A DNA stretch of 64,000 nt from Bacteroides sp. (GTDB lineage: Bacteria > Bacteroidota > Bacteroidia > Bacteroidales > P3): contig JAMPIH010000001.1 of assembly GCA_023662825.1 (NCBI GenBank), positions 1 through 64,000 on the forward strand, written 5' to 3'. Below are positions 20,848 to 30,015 of this stretch, piece by piece. The notes beneath the pieces were generated by a model that saw nothing but the letters and a program-made list of their open reading frames with translations, had not been told where the DNA came from and ran no database searches. The first letter of the stretch is position 1; each line of letters begins with the position of its first letter. Both the position numbers and the translations under genes were made by a program.

Positions 20848-22344
20848 ATGAAAAGATATCTCCTCTCCTGCCTCGCGCTGCTGCTCGGTGCGGGCGTATT
20901 CGCCCCGCTCCGGAGCGCCAACGACGGTTACGAAATCAGGGTAAGGATCAAGAACTACCCCGACTCGCTTAAAAACGAGATCTATTTGGGATACTACAAC
21001 TGGCAGTCGCAATACATCGCCGACACCGCCCGCTACGACGCCAAGACCAAGTCGTACCTGTTCAAGGGCAACGAGGCCAAACCCGGCGGCATGTATATGC
21101 TCATCACTTCCGACAAGCGCTATGTAGATTTTATCTTCGACCAAGACCAGCATATCGAGATCGAGGCCAACTATCCCGACCTGTTCGACGGCATCAAGTT
21201 CCGCAACTCGCCCGAAAACGAGGCCTACCAAGCCTTTGCCGCGATCGGAACGGCCGATTACAGGAAGATGAACCAGCTGCAGAAAGACTACAAGGAAGCC
21301 GAGGCGGAAGAAAACAAGTCTAAGATGGACGGTCTGCGCGAACAGTCGGAACAGCTCCGCAAGAAGATGGAAGACGACCGCGAACAATTCATGCAGGAAA
21401 ATCCGGGAAACCTGATGGCGGCCATCTTCAAGGCACAGAAAGACGTGCATGTGCCCGACGCGCCCGAATCCGTTCCCGATTCGCTGGCGGCCAACTGGCA
21501 GTACGAATACTACAAGAACCATTATTTCGAGAATTTCGACCCCTGCGACGACCGGCTTATCCGCACGCCTTTGGTGCACCAGCGCATCAAGTCGTTTCAC
21601 GAAAAGGTGCTCAACATGCAAAGCCCCGACAGCATTAAATACGCCTGGGAACGGCAGATCGAGCGGGCGCGTTGCGACAGCGGCAAAGGCGAGTTCTTCA
21701 AGTACCTGATCTGGTATCCGGTAGATGCCTACCAGCGTTCGGAAATCATCGGGCAGGATGCCGTTTGGGTATATCTGGCCAAGAAATACTATTTAGGCGG
21801 GGATGCCTACTGGGCTTCGAAAAGCATCGTGGAGAACTTCCGCAAGCGTATCGAGCGCGTGGAACCGCTGCTTATCGGCAACAGACCGCTTGAATTCTAC
21901 TGCCCCGACACGACTATCGCGAGCAAGGGCGACCAGCACGACTGGGTTTCGGTGTTCTCCTCGCCCAAACGCTACTCGGTAATCATCTTCTGGTCAACTT
22001 CCTGCGGTCACTGCCGCACCGCCATGCCGCAATGGCACCAGCTCTATCTCGACAAGAAAGACGTGCTCGACTTCGAGGTGTTCGCCATCTGCAAGGATTT
22101 CGACGTGCCCGAATGGATGAAATACATCAAGGACCACAACCTCACGGCCTGGATCAACCTCAACGGCAAGGAGTCGAACCTCGACTACAACGATGCCTGG
22201 GACATCACCACCACGCCCACCGTCTATGTGCTCGACCGCGAGAAACGCATCGTCACCAAGAAGATAGATTCGGCATACCTGAGGGATTTTATCCTAAACT
22301 GGCAGGAGACCTACTATCCCGACGAAGCGCCATTAGACCAATAA
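20848..22344 (+). CDS. Secreted DUF4369/DUF5106-type thioredoxin-fold protein (TlpA-like)
   Basis: A signal peptide (about 1-24 from the ATG at 20848) is followed by a beta-rich DUF4369-like domain (KNEIYLGYYNWQSQYIADTA), a helical Glu/Lys-rich middle resembling DUF5106, and a C-terminal thioredoxin domain with the redox motif CGHC in WSTSCGHCRTAMP. Such proteins act as periplasmic thiol reductases. The ATG at 20821 would add nine polar residues before the signal and is less likely. The protein ends the envelope gene run; a GC-rich hairpin terminator follows. Confidence 0.85.
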   Translation: MKRYLLSCLALLLGAGVFAPLRSANDGYEIRVRIKNYPDSLKNEIYLGYYNWQSQYIADTARYDAKTKSYLFKGNEAKPGGMYMLITSDKRYVDFIFDQDQHIEIEANYPDLFDGIKFRNSPENEAYQAFAAIGTADYRKMNQLQKDYKEAEAEENKSKMDGLREQSEQLRKKMEDDREQFMQENPGNLMAAIFKAQKDVHVPDAPESVPDSLAANWQYEYYKNHYFENFDPCDDRLIRTPLVHQRIKSFHEKVLNMQSPDSIKYAWERQIERARCDSGKGEFFKYLIWYPVDAYQRSEIIGQDAVWVYLAKKYYLGGDAYWASKSIVENFRKRIERVEPLLIGNRPLEFYCPDTTIASKGDQHDWVSVFSSPKRYSVIIFWSTSCGHCRTAMPQWHQLYLDKKDVLDFEVFAICKDFDVPEWMKYIKDHNLTAWINLNGKESNLDYNDAWDITTTPTVYVLDREKRIVTKKIDSAYLRDFILNWQETYYPDEAPLDQ

Positions 22345-22370
22345 GCACTCACCCCTTCTAACGAACCTCC

Positions 22371-22404
22371 GCGCCGGCATAATCCCTGCCGGCGCCATCT
22401 GTTT
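22371..22404 (+). terminator. Intrinsic terminator ending the envelope gene run
   Basis: GCGCCGGCA, seven-base loop, TGCCGGCGC gives a perfect nine-base-pair GC-rich stem (22371-22379 with 22388-22396), followed by a short T-containing tail (CATCTGTTTTG). Confidence 0.8.
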
Positions 22405-22420
22405 TGCCGTGACCCTTGAC

Positions 22421-22475
22421 GGGTGAGATCACTTACAAAAGTAAACTCCCCCCAGCCTCGCCTCACATCTCACCC
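22421..22475. repeat. CTCCC-core hairpin repeat, short copy (E1)
   Basis: Outer arms GGGTGAGAT (22421-22429) and ATCTCACCC (22467-22475) pair perfectly. The centre TCACTTAC-AAAA-GTAAACTCCC matches the family core on the plus strand, with TTAC/GTAA replacing the GTAC/GTAC pairing of the copies at 35 kb. Confidence 0.75.
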
Positions 22476-22730
22476 CTTCCAACGGACCCTCGGATGGAAT
22501 AAGGCCGTATCGAAATATTTATCAATTCATTCATAGCGAGTTAATCAAAAAATTATTCCAAAACGCAAACTTTGTGATTTCTGAGGAATGTTTTGTCGGT
22601 TTTTTGTTGTAATATTGTGTCCGCTTGCAAACACTGAGCCGTAAAAGAAAAAAGGCAGGCTTCCAGACAAGGTTGCCCGCCGGGTTTCAAGTGTTTCAAG
22701 TAACTAATAATCAACCAAAAACACAAAACA

Positions 22731-25700
22731 ATGAAAAGGTTTTGCACACTCTTGTGCACCGCCATGTTGCTTCTATGCAACGGAATTGGCCGTGCACAAA
22801 AATCAATCAATCCATTACAAATTAGAAAACAGAGGCCTTCCTTGGAGGCGCCCGGGCAAGCGGAAGCCAAATCTGCCGACAAAGCCACCATCATCCTTCA
22901 GGTGGATCGCTATATATACGATGGAACTGGCTATCAAATACTCTTCGACAGTGATAAAGACACTTATGGAAGCCTTTATCCGGGCAACGGAACCTTGGCA
23001 AGCGATATCGACTACAGCGAACATTTTGAAGTTTCCCTTCCCTCCGGAGCCAGGCCAACAGGTCCTTGGGTGGGAATGGACGAAATAGGGACAATAGAAC
23101 TTGAGCCCGGAGTATATGACTATTGCGTGGTTCACCCTACCGCGACAGGAACGATTTATGTTTCGAACGGCGGCGAGGGTGACGCTACCGGTGATAATGT
23201 TGAGTTCAAGTCAGGTATAACCTATAAGTTTACGGTAGATCAAAACGATTACGGCGACTATGTTGTTTTGGAAATCGTAAATCCCTACGATTTGGCATTG
23301 ACGCAGATTACGGCTCCTTTTCCGATAGGAACCGACCGTGGAGAGGAAGAAATCACTGTAGGCTACCAGAATAGAGGTGCCGGCGACATCACGAATTTCA
23401 AACTTTCCTATCAGCTAAACGATGGAGCGTGGGTAACGGAAAATGTAACGGTAGATGCCCTCTCTTACGGCGAAACGGGAACATACACCTTCAGTGCCAA
23501 AGGCGATTTTTCGACGGAAGAAACCCACCTCACCATAGCGGTAAGTTTGGAAAACGACGGCGAAGCTGCCAACGATACGTTACGCACCGTTATTTATAAC
23601 ACGAAACCGCTGGAACTTCCCTTTGTCTGCAACTTCGTGGAAAAAACGGATCTCGAGAGGTGGTTTTCCTACGGCCCCAGCCGCTGGGGTTGCGGTGCTT
23701 ACGGTTCAGCGGATGAGGAAAGCAACAATTGTGCCTATATCACAACCATGACATTGACTGCGCCTCAATACCTCATCACGCGCCAATCACTTCACATGGA
23801 AGAAGGGAGCCATCATTTTTCTTTCTACAATAAAGGTTATTATGGAGGATCCATCGAACATTTCACCGTGATGTACGGCACCTCGGCCAATCCCGAAAAC
23901 ATGCAGGTTCTGCGCGACTATCCCGATGTTGACAACACGGATACCGAATGGAATAAAAATGAATTCAACTTCGATATCGAAGCCGAGGGCAACTACTATT
24001 TTGCCATTAAGGCTCAAAATGGAACTCAGGCCTATGTTATTTTGCTCGATGACGTTACCATAGAAAAAGGAAAGGTTTACGGCGTGCCCGACATGCAGAC
24101 CAATTATATACTGCCGCTTTCGTCCTGCGATTTGACCGAAACGGAGAAATTGGTGGCGAATGTCAGCAATATCGGACTCGGGGATATTTCCAAAATCCAC
24201 GCAGTGTATAAGGTGAACGGAGAGACGCAGGAAGCGGATATCAACGTGGATTTACGGATCGGAGAATCGATGGATATCGCCATCGCCGATATTTCCCTTT
24301 CCCTTAGCGAAGAAAACGAGATCGAACTTGCTCTCCGCATTGTTCCGCAGGCAGAAGAAGAGAAGACCGAAACCGACACCACCAACAACGACATAAGGTC
24401 AACGGTGGTAGCGTGGACGCCCATGAATCTGCCCATGAAAGCAGATTTCAGATATAGAACGGGGTTGGAGAATTTGATTTGGGTGAACGGTGCCTGGGGC
24501 ATCAACGAAGCCATGGACGGAAACGCCTACACCGCTTTCTCCAAGCAGCCCATGTACACGCGTTGCATGAACCTGAAGAAAGACGTCACCTATCGTGTGG
24601 AGATAGACTACAAAAACGGGTATTGGGATTTCTACAATGGGGCTATCGTGGACACTTTTAAAATCGTTTACGGTAAACTAGGCACGGATATCGACACTTG
24701 GACCACTTTGGAATCCGGGCAAACCTATACTGAGGATTTGTTCGTACAACGCAACCTGGAACTCGTACCCAAAGAAGATGGTATCTATAACATGGCGCTC
24801 GTCACCACATCCAACTACAAGGCTTTCTGTATCCGTGAGTTCTCGATTTCGGAAGTACTCGACTACGATGTGCGGATGCATGCTTTCGGCTTACCCAAGC
24901 AAATGCCTTTCGACCAAATGAATGCCGCCTATAAAATACCCGTTACGGTGATGAACGCGGGCAAACAAGTTATTTCTGAAGTGAAAGTAAGTGTCCAGGC
25001 CGACGGAACCGAGGCTGGAGAAAAGACGTTCCCGCTCGGTTATGCCGGTGCGGCGGCTTCTTCGGATGTGGAACTTACGGTAAACGGCAAAAAGCCGTCC
25101 GACAAAGTTGTTTTCGAGGCTGTGGCCTCCATTACTGAGCACGAAGCCGATGACACCAATCCCGACAACACGCTGCAACGCACCGTTCTGGTTACCGACG
25201 ATGTGCTGGCCTATGATAATTTAGGAGAAAACCTTACCCTTAACCGCTATGTGGTGAGGGTTGACGGCACCACGCCTTTGACTTACGCAGTACCTATGTA
25301 TTTCCCTGTTCGTGACACCCTGACCGGTATCAGCATCATGCTGGAAGAAAGCGTTTCCTATACGGCGAAAATCGCCATCTGTCAATGGAACGAAACCTCC
25401 GGCGAAATGGGTCCGGTGCTTTACACCGACATGGTCCGTGTGGACGGCGAAAAAGGCACCAAGCGTTTTGAAATTTCATCCATGTTATTGGATCCCGGCC
25501 ACTATCTGCTGGTTTTCGATATTTATGCCATGATCTGCGACGGCAGCGAAAATATGTTCTATAACCTTAAAGATGGCGAGTTAGCGCCTCTAACCGCATA
25601 CGGGTATCCGGTTTGGCGCGCCATTTTCGGCCACGACGGAGAAGCCTTTGCCAAAGATGCAGCCGTCTTGGCCATCACCCAACCCGAAGAAAAAGGATAT

Positions 25701-26774
25701 TTCTCCGCCTCCGAAAAAATCGTGGCCACCGTGGCCAACCGCGGCCATCAGGAAGTTGTCGTTCCCGTGAAGGCTTCGGTGAATGGAATAGAATTGGAAA
25801 GTCAAACCGTAACCTTGCCTGCCTATGGACAGAAAGAGGTAACGTTTACCGCCGACCTCTCCGCGCCGTCCACCACCTATAAGATTGTGGTCATGGCGGC
25901 TTTGGAAGGTGATGAAAACCCCGCCAACGACACCTTCTCCAAAGAGGTGATTTCTTTCGAACCCGCCGATCCTTATGTCATGGATTTTGAATATTGCCGG
26001 GATTTTGCCATTGCCGATTTCACCCCGGCCTGGCAATCAGTAGATAAAGACGGCGCGAACACCTACGACTGGGCCGAAGTCAGCTTCCCCGGTTCAGGCA
26101 GTGATTTCGGGTTCATGGCCTTCAATCCTTCGGCCACAACCCCGGCCATCGACAATCAAATGACCGTTCACGGTGGCAAACGGGTGGGAGTCAGCTTTCC
26201 CTCCATCGGTACGGACAACAACGACTGGTTGATTTCGCCCAAATTGAAAATGGCGGAAGATAAGGCCGGCATGGAAATGTGGGTTTCGGGATTCGGCAGC
26301 AACGCCGCAAGCTTCAACGTTTTGGTCTCCTCCTCCGACAATATCGATGATTTCGAGGTGGTTTATTCGAAAGAAAACGTCGAGGTGGGTTGGAGCCAGA
26401 TAACGGTGGATCTCTCCAGGTATAACGGCAAGGAAGTGTACGTGGCCATTCAATGCACCACGAAAGAGCAAGCCGTATTCATGGTCGATGACATCGTGGT
26501 TAAGAAACCTGCCGCCTCCAATTCCGTTTCCGAACTCGCTTCGCAACTTTCGCTCTATCCCAATCCTGCCAGACAGACGGTGGTAATCAACTCCAACTCC
26601 GTGCAGATTGAGCAAATCAGTATATTCAATGTTTCCGGCATGCAGGTTTACAGCTCGACTTCGCTACAGACACATCAATTCCGCTACAATGTGTCGAAAT
26701 TGAACGCCGGGATGTATTTTGCCCGTGTAAAGACCGACCAAGGCACCGCTGTCCTTAAATTCATGGTGGAATAA
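22731..26774 (+). CDS. T9SS-secreted cleaved-adhesin/choice-of-anchor-J protein (cargo 1)
   Basis: This 1347-residue secreted protein has a signal peptide (about 1-22), an N-terminal region resembling the gingipain DUF2436 segment (about 50-175, PGVYDYCVVHPTATGTIYVS in part), repeated CARDB-like beta domains, and cleaved-adhesin/choice-of-anchor-J modules around 310-450 and 1090-1260 (NDWLISPKLKM, VDDIVV). The C-terminal 80 residues form a T9SS type A sorting domain starting near LSLYPNPARQ and ending in KFMVE. It is probably exported across the outer membrane by the T9SS and anchored by PorU, perhaps as an adhesin or haemagglutinin-like protein. The gene is AT-richer than its neighbours. Confidence 0.85.
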   Translation: MKRFCTLLCTAMLLLCNGIGRAQKSINPLQIRKQRPSLEAPGQAEAKSADKATIILQVDRYIYDGTGYQILFDSDKDTYGSLYPGNGTLASDIDYSEHFEVSLPSGARPTGPWVGMDEIGTIELEPGVYDYCVVHPTATGTIYVSNGGEGDATGDNVEFKSGITYKFTVDQNDYGDYVVLEIVNPYDLALTQITAPFPIGTDRGEEEITVGYQNRGAGDITNFKLSYQLNDGAWVTENVTVDALSYGETGTYTFSAKGDFSTEETHLTIAVSLENDGEAANDTLRTVIYNTKPLELPFVCNFVEKTDLERWFSYGPSRWGCGAYGSADEESNNCAYITTMTLTAPQYLITRQSLHMEEGSHHFSFYNKGYYGGSIEHFTVMYGTSANPENMQVLRDYPDVDNTDTEWNKNEFNFDIEAEGNYYFAIKAQNGTQAYVILLDDVTIEKGKVYGVPDMQTNYILPLSSCDLTETEKLVANVSNIGLGDISKIHAVYKVNGETQEADINVDLRIGESMDIAIADISLSLSEENEIELALRIVPQAEEEKTETDTTNNDIRSTVVAWTPMNLPMKADFRYRTGLENLIWVNGAWGINEAMDGNAYTAFSKQPMYTRCMNLKKDVTYRVEIDYKNGYWDFYNGAIVDTFKIVYGKLGTDIDTWTTLESGQTYTEDLFVQRNLELVPKEDGIYNMALVTTSNYKAFCIREFSISEVLDYDVRMHAFGLPKQMPFDQMNAAYKIPVTVMNAGKQVISEVKVSVQADGTEAGEKTFPLGYAGAAASSDVELTVNGKKPSDKVVFEAVASITEHEADDTNPDNTLQRTVLVTDDVLAYDNLGENLTLNRYVVRVDGTTPLTYAVPMYFPVRDTLTGISIMLEESVSYTAKIAICQWNETSGEMGPVLYTDMVRVDGEKGTKRFEISSMLLDPGHYLLVFDIYAMICDGSENMFYNLKDGELAPLTAYGYPVWRAIFGHDGEAFAKDAAVLAITQPEEKGYFSASEKIVATVANRGHQEVVVPVKASVNGIELESQTVTLPAYGQKEVTFTADLSAPSTTYKIVVMAALEGDENPANDTFSKEVISFEPADPYVMDFEYCRDFAIADFTPAWQSVDKDGANTYDWAEVSFPGSGSDFGFMAFNPSATTPAIDNQMTVHGGKRVGVSFPSIGTDNNDWLISPKLKMAEDKAGMEMWVSGFGSNAASFNVLVSSSDNIDDFEVVYSKENVEVGWSQITVDLSRYNGKEVYVAIQCTTKEQAVFMVDDIVVKKPAASNSVSELASQLSLYPNPARQTVVINSNSVQIEQISIFNVSGMQVYSSTSLQTHQFRYNVSKLNAGMYFARVKTDQGTAVLKFMVE

Positions 26775-26796
26775 GCAGTCTTGCCTTATACCTAAG

Positions 26797-26843
26797 AAGG
26801 GCTCATCAAGAGGACTCTGAAAGTTCTTTTGATGAGCCTTTCT
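26797..26843. terminator. Bidirectional terminator between cargo 1 and recO
   Basis: AAGGGCTCATCAA and TTGATGAGCCTT form a long stem with an internal AG/CT extension, followed on the plus strand by TTCTT. It lies between convergent genes and could serve both. Confidence 0.8.
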
Positions 26844-26864
26844 TGATTTCTTGATATCTCCTAA

Positions 26865-27596
26865 CTACGAAAAAACCTCTTTAAGCACGGCCAGCGACTT
26901 GAACGTGCCTTCTATGCCCGATTGCAGCTGACAGTAACGGGTAAGCGCCTGCAGCAGCGCGAAACGGAGGGTGGACGGAAACAGCACGACGCTGGGGAAC
27001 TCGCCCTGGGCGTTGCGTTCCTGCAACAGCCTGGCCAGCCCCCGGGCGGCTTCGGCTTCTAAGAACTCGCGGTGAACGGGCGGAAAATCGCAGAAACAGC
27101 CCTCGCGCAAGTCGAAATACCTGGATCCGCCCTCCATGCGCGGACAAAAGCCCAGGTTGGAAGCCAGTTCCAACAGAAAGAACAGATGAAATTCGGCTAT
27201 GTTTTCCTGCCGGCCGTCGAACTCGCGCAAAGACCGCGCCAGTCTATCGTAAAAAAAAGGATCTTGCTCGGACTGGGTGATAAAGCGCGCCATGACCTCG
27301 GCCAAGAAGAAGGCCACGCTGCTCTTGCGTATATCGGAATACATCTCCCGATAGGGATGCGCCAGCCTGACTTCGCGCAGGAAAGGCATCCCGGCGTTTT
27401 GCTTGCCCCGGCTGTAGCCTATCTCCACCTGACTCAACGGAAAGAAACACGAGGCGCGGAACCTGCCGCCCGCCTTCTGCCCGCCCCGCACCATAAACGA
27501 CTGCATGCCCTCGCTGCGGGTGTAGATGTTCACCACCAGCGCATTGTCGCCGTAGCGGGTCTGACGCACCACGATGCCCTCGGTGGAGAGGTTCAT
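26865..27596 (-). CDS. recO: DNA repair protein RecO
   Basis: RecO works with RecF and RecR to load RecA on SSB-coated DNA in gap repair. The 243-residue protein has the N-terminal OB fold (TEGIVVRQTRYGDNALVVNI), the YSRGKQNAG segment, and a helical C-terminal domain with the expected LLELASNLGFCP stretch. Bacteroidetes RecO commonly lacks the full four-Cys zinc motif seen in some phyla; here isolated Cys residues remain. The start overlaps the porZ stop by four bases, so recO is probably translated from the porZ transcript. Confidence 0.93.
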   Translation of the reverse strand: MNLSTEGIVVRQTRYGDNALVVNIYTRSEGMQSFMVRGGQKAGGRFRASCFFPLSQVEIGYSRGKQNAGMPFLREVRLAHPYREMYSDIRKSSVAFFLAEVMARFITQSEQDPFFYDRLARSLREFDGRQENIAEFHLFFLLELASNLGFCPRMEGGSRYFDLREGCFCDFPPVHREFLEAEAARGLARLLQERNAQGEFPSVVLFPSTLRFALLQALTRYCQLQSGIEGTFKSLAVLKEVFS

Positions 27597-29935
27597 CGCA
27601 CGTAGAAAATTTTGCAGGCCAATTTTTCGTTGCCGCCGTCCGGACAGGCGAACACAAACAATACGCCGCTATTTGGGCGTTTGCCGTTCAAGGCGTAGCC
27701 GTCCCATGAAATCTGACCGCCGGTGGCCTTGCCTTGATAAATCAGCAGACCGCGCGCATCGGTAATCTTTACGATGGCGTTCTGCGGCAGCCCGCGAACA
27801 CTGATAAAACCTTGATAGCCGGGACGCACGGGATTGGGGAAGGCGCGGGCTTCCTCTTTGGGCTTGCCTTCGGTGACGGTGGCTGTGCCCCGGTAGCCGA
27901 TAATACCTAAATCGTTGCCGATAAAGACTTCGCCAGTCTTGTCATACACGGAAATGTCGGCAATATTGTCCGACAGAAGCGGTGAATTCTCGGTGGTAAA
28001 ATGATGTATTTCCTCCATGCCGTCAGCCGATACCAGATAAACACCGTCTCCATTCGTACCGATCCACTTCCGGTTCGCTCCATCCACGGCAATCGCCCTC
28101 ACCTGAGAGGTATTGAGCAATTCTATCAAGAAACCGTCTTTAGGCACTTTTATCGTTTTGGCGTTTACCGAAGATATTCCGCCTATCGGACTGTCGAACA
28201 TCTTAGCATGCTGGTCAATCACTTTTACGCCACGGTTGGTTCCTATCCACACATGCCCCAATTGGTCTTCCACCATACAGAAAACACGGTCTGTTTTCAA
28301 ATCATTCCCCCTGTTCAAATCAACCGCCAATCCCTGCACGGAATTTCCATCTGTTTTAAACACGGACAATTGGCTATTATTGAATATAATCCACTTTGTC
28401 CCCCAATAATCTGCCATAATCCGCCCCGGACGCTCGTCCTCATTGCCTGCCACACGCAAATCGTACGATTTCCAAGTTCCGTCACGCATTCTGCCAACTA
28501 AACCCTCCGGTGAATAAGCGTTAACCATCCATAAATTTCCGTCCCAATCGAATGCCAAATCGTTTACACGACAATCTAAATGGTTGACCCGATTATTTTT
28601 CAACGGAGAATTGCTCGAATCATAAGCGAACCATTTACCGTCTGCCGTTTTTTCAACCAACCCGTTAATTGAAGACGAAAAAAACAGGTGGTTGGGAACA
28701 AAAGGATCTTCCAATATTCTGGTAACCGACCTGATATTCGGATTGATATTTCCCTCCACTAGATTTCCATGGGAGTATGTGTACCACGATTCATTATAAA
28801 AATATCCGGCACCAAAATTTCGGGATATAGGCGCAAATGATTCATCGTAACCTCCGGCAGCCATCGTCAACCCTCTCCCTGACGAAGCCAAACGGAAACA
28901 CTCGTTCCCTCCAGGTCCCCTCAAGACATACGTATCGGTTTTGCCGGCGCCAATACTATAATGTACTAGATCTCCTACGTCCAAACCGATCCAAAAAGTT
29001 CCGTCTTCATCCCATAAAAATGTACGGATGGTACGGAAATTGCCGATGTTGTATTCTATTTTACCATCCCGATTTAAAATCAAACCAACACTATACGATT
29101 CCACCGTATCGGCAATACTTATTGCCAAAAAATCCGCAGAGCCTTCCATAGCGGTAATCGTTCCCAATACAGCATCCACTTCGTAAAAAAGCCTCCAACC
29201 GGTACAGGCACTCCCCTCGTATATCCTGCGTCCATCACTCACCAAGATCGTTCCAAAAGAGCCAATACAGTAAAACTTTTCCATACCGGCAAAAAGCGTA
29301 TCTGTCTTCCATGCAGCATAATCATTCAGATTAGAAGCAGAAATCTCGGCGTATTTCAATCCTTGCTCAGTAGCCGCATAAAGATATTTTTCATCGGAAG
29401 CCATCTCGAAAACAGACAGATAGGAATTGTCCGTTCCAATAAAATACGTTTCCTTAATCTCCTGTTTCTGCAAGTCCACCATCACCACGCCGAACGGCAT
29501 GCTCAAATAGGCATAACGCCCTTCTACCATGATATGCCGTATAGCCTTTCCCCCGTTCAGATCTTTGTCGGCAATGTCATAAATGGTAAATACATCGTTG
29601 TTTCCATACACGAAATCCAACCTTCCGTCAGAATAACCCACTAACAGTATGTCGTGAAGCGCGCTATACGCAACCGAACTCAATCCAGTTCCACTCAATC
29701 CGTTTACCAGATTCAACTCCGAAAGCCTGTTGTCGATTTTATCCACACACATCAGTTCGGTGTTCATCAATCCGAAAATCTCGTTGTGCCGGCGCGCCAT
29801 TTGAGTTATCGCAGCCGGTGCGAAATGCGTGCGCCACTGACCCACGGCCACGCCTTCCGCCATCAGGGTTTCAACGCCTATGCATAGGAATACCGACAAA
29901 ATCCACAGTCTCTTTATGTTCATCGCAATTTTCAT
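27593..29935 (-). CDS. porZ: T9SS attachment-complex protein PorZ (beta-propeller)
   Basis: The 780-residue protein has a signal peptide, then GQWRTHFAPAAITQMA, the PorZ-type N-terminus, and two ligand-binding-type beta-propellers built of two-component-regulator-like repeats (about 30-690), for example GHVWIGTNRGVKVID and NRKWIGTNGDGVYLV. A C-terminal T9SS sorting domain begins near ARAFPNPVRPG. In Porphyromonas, PorZ binds anionic lipopolysaccharide and passes it to the sortase PorU on the cell surface. The length matches PorZ closely. An alternative start lies 12 bases downstream. The middle of the gene is markedly AT-richer than its ends. recO overlaps the stop. Confidence 0.88.
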   Translation of the reverse strand: MKIAMNIKRLWILSVFLCIGVETLMAEGVAVGQWRTHFAPAAITQMARRHNEIFGLMNTELMCVDKIDNRLSELNLVNGLSGTGLSSVAYSALHDILLVGYSDGRLDFVYGNNDVFTIYDIADKDLNGGKAIRHIMVEGRYAYLSMPFGVVMVDLQKQEIKETYFIGTDNSYLSVFEMASDEKYLYAATEQGLKYAEISASNLNDYAAWKTDTLFAGMEKFYCIGSFGTILVSDGRRIYEGSACTGWRLFYEVDAVLGTITAMEGSADFLAISIADTVESYSVGLILNRDGKIEYNIGNFRTIRTFLWDEDGTFWIGLDVGDLVHYSIGAGKTDTYVLRGPGGNECFRLASSGRGLTMAAGGYDESFAPISRNFGAGYFYNESWYTYSHGNLVEGNINPNIRSVTRILEDPFVPNHLFFSSSINGLVEKTADGKWFAYDSSNSPLKNNRVNHLDCRVNDLAFDWDGNLWMVNAYSPEGLVGRMRDGTWKSYDLRVAGNEDERPGRIMADYWGTKWIIFNNSQLSVFKTDGNSVQGLAVDLNRGNDLKTDRVFCMVEDQLGHVWIGTNRGVKVIDQHAKMFDSPIGGISSVNAKTIKVPKDGFLIELLNTSQVRAIAVDGANRKWIGTNGDGVYLVSADGMEEIHHFTTENSPLLSDNIADISVYDKTGEVFIGNDLGIIGYRGTATVTEGKPKEEARAFPNPVRPGYQGFISVRGLPQNAIVKITDARGLLIYQGKATGGQISWDGYALNGKRPNSGVLFVFACPDGGNEKLACKIFYVR

Positions 29936-29967
29936 CGCAAACAGTCTGTATTGAAGTGTAAACTCGC

Positions 29968-29975
29968 GAAGTTAA
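29968..29975 (-). promoter_or_regulatory. Promoter -7 element (TAACTTCG variant) of porZ
   Basis: Minus-strand TAACTTCG lies 32 bases before the porZ start. The last-but-one T of TAnnTTTG is C, as in the divergent CPBP promoter and the tig promoter. Confidence 0.45.
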
Positions 29976-29988
29976 CGATTTTCCGCCT

Positions 29989-29996
29989 ATCTTCGC
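29989..29996 (+). promoter_or_regulatory. Promoter -7 element (TATCTTCG variant) of the CPBP protease gene
   Basis: TATCTTCG, 19 bases before the ATG, divergent from the porZ promoter in an 80-base intergenic region. Confidence 0.5.
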
Positions 29997-30015
29997 GATA
30001 CAAAAAAACAAGGCC

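Larger units (their letters stand above)
22345..22730. other. 386-base intergenic region: terminator, hairpin repeat, direct repeats, long leader
   Basis: It holds a strong terminator (22371-22404), a copy of the CTCCC-core hairpin family (22421-22475), and a direct repeat of about 22 bases (22348-22369 and 22469-22490, both starting TCACCCCTTC). From 22500 to 22730 it is AT-rich leader DNA for the T9SS cargo gene. TAATATTG at 22610 is a one-mismatch -7 box. No protein-coding frame is convincing. Confidence 0.6.
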
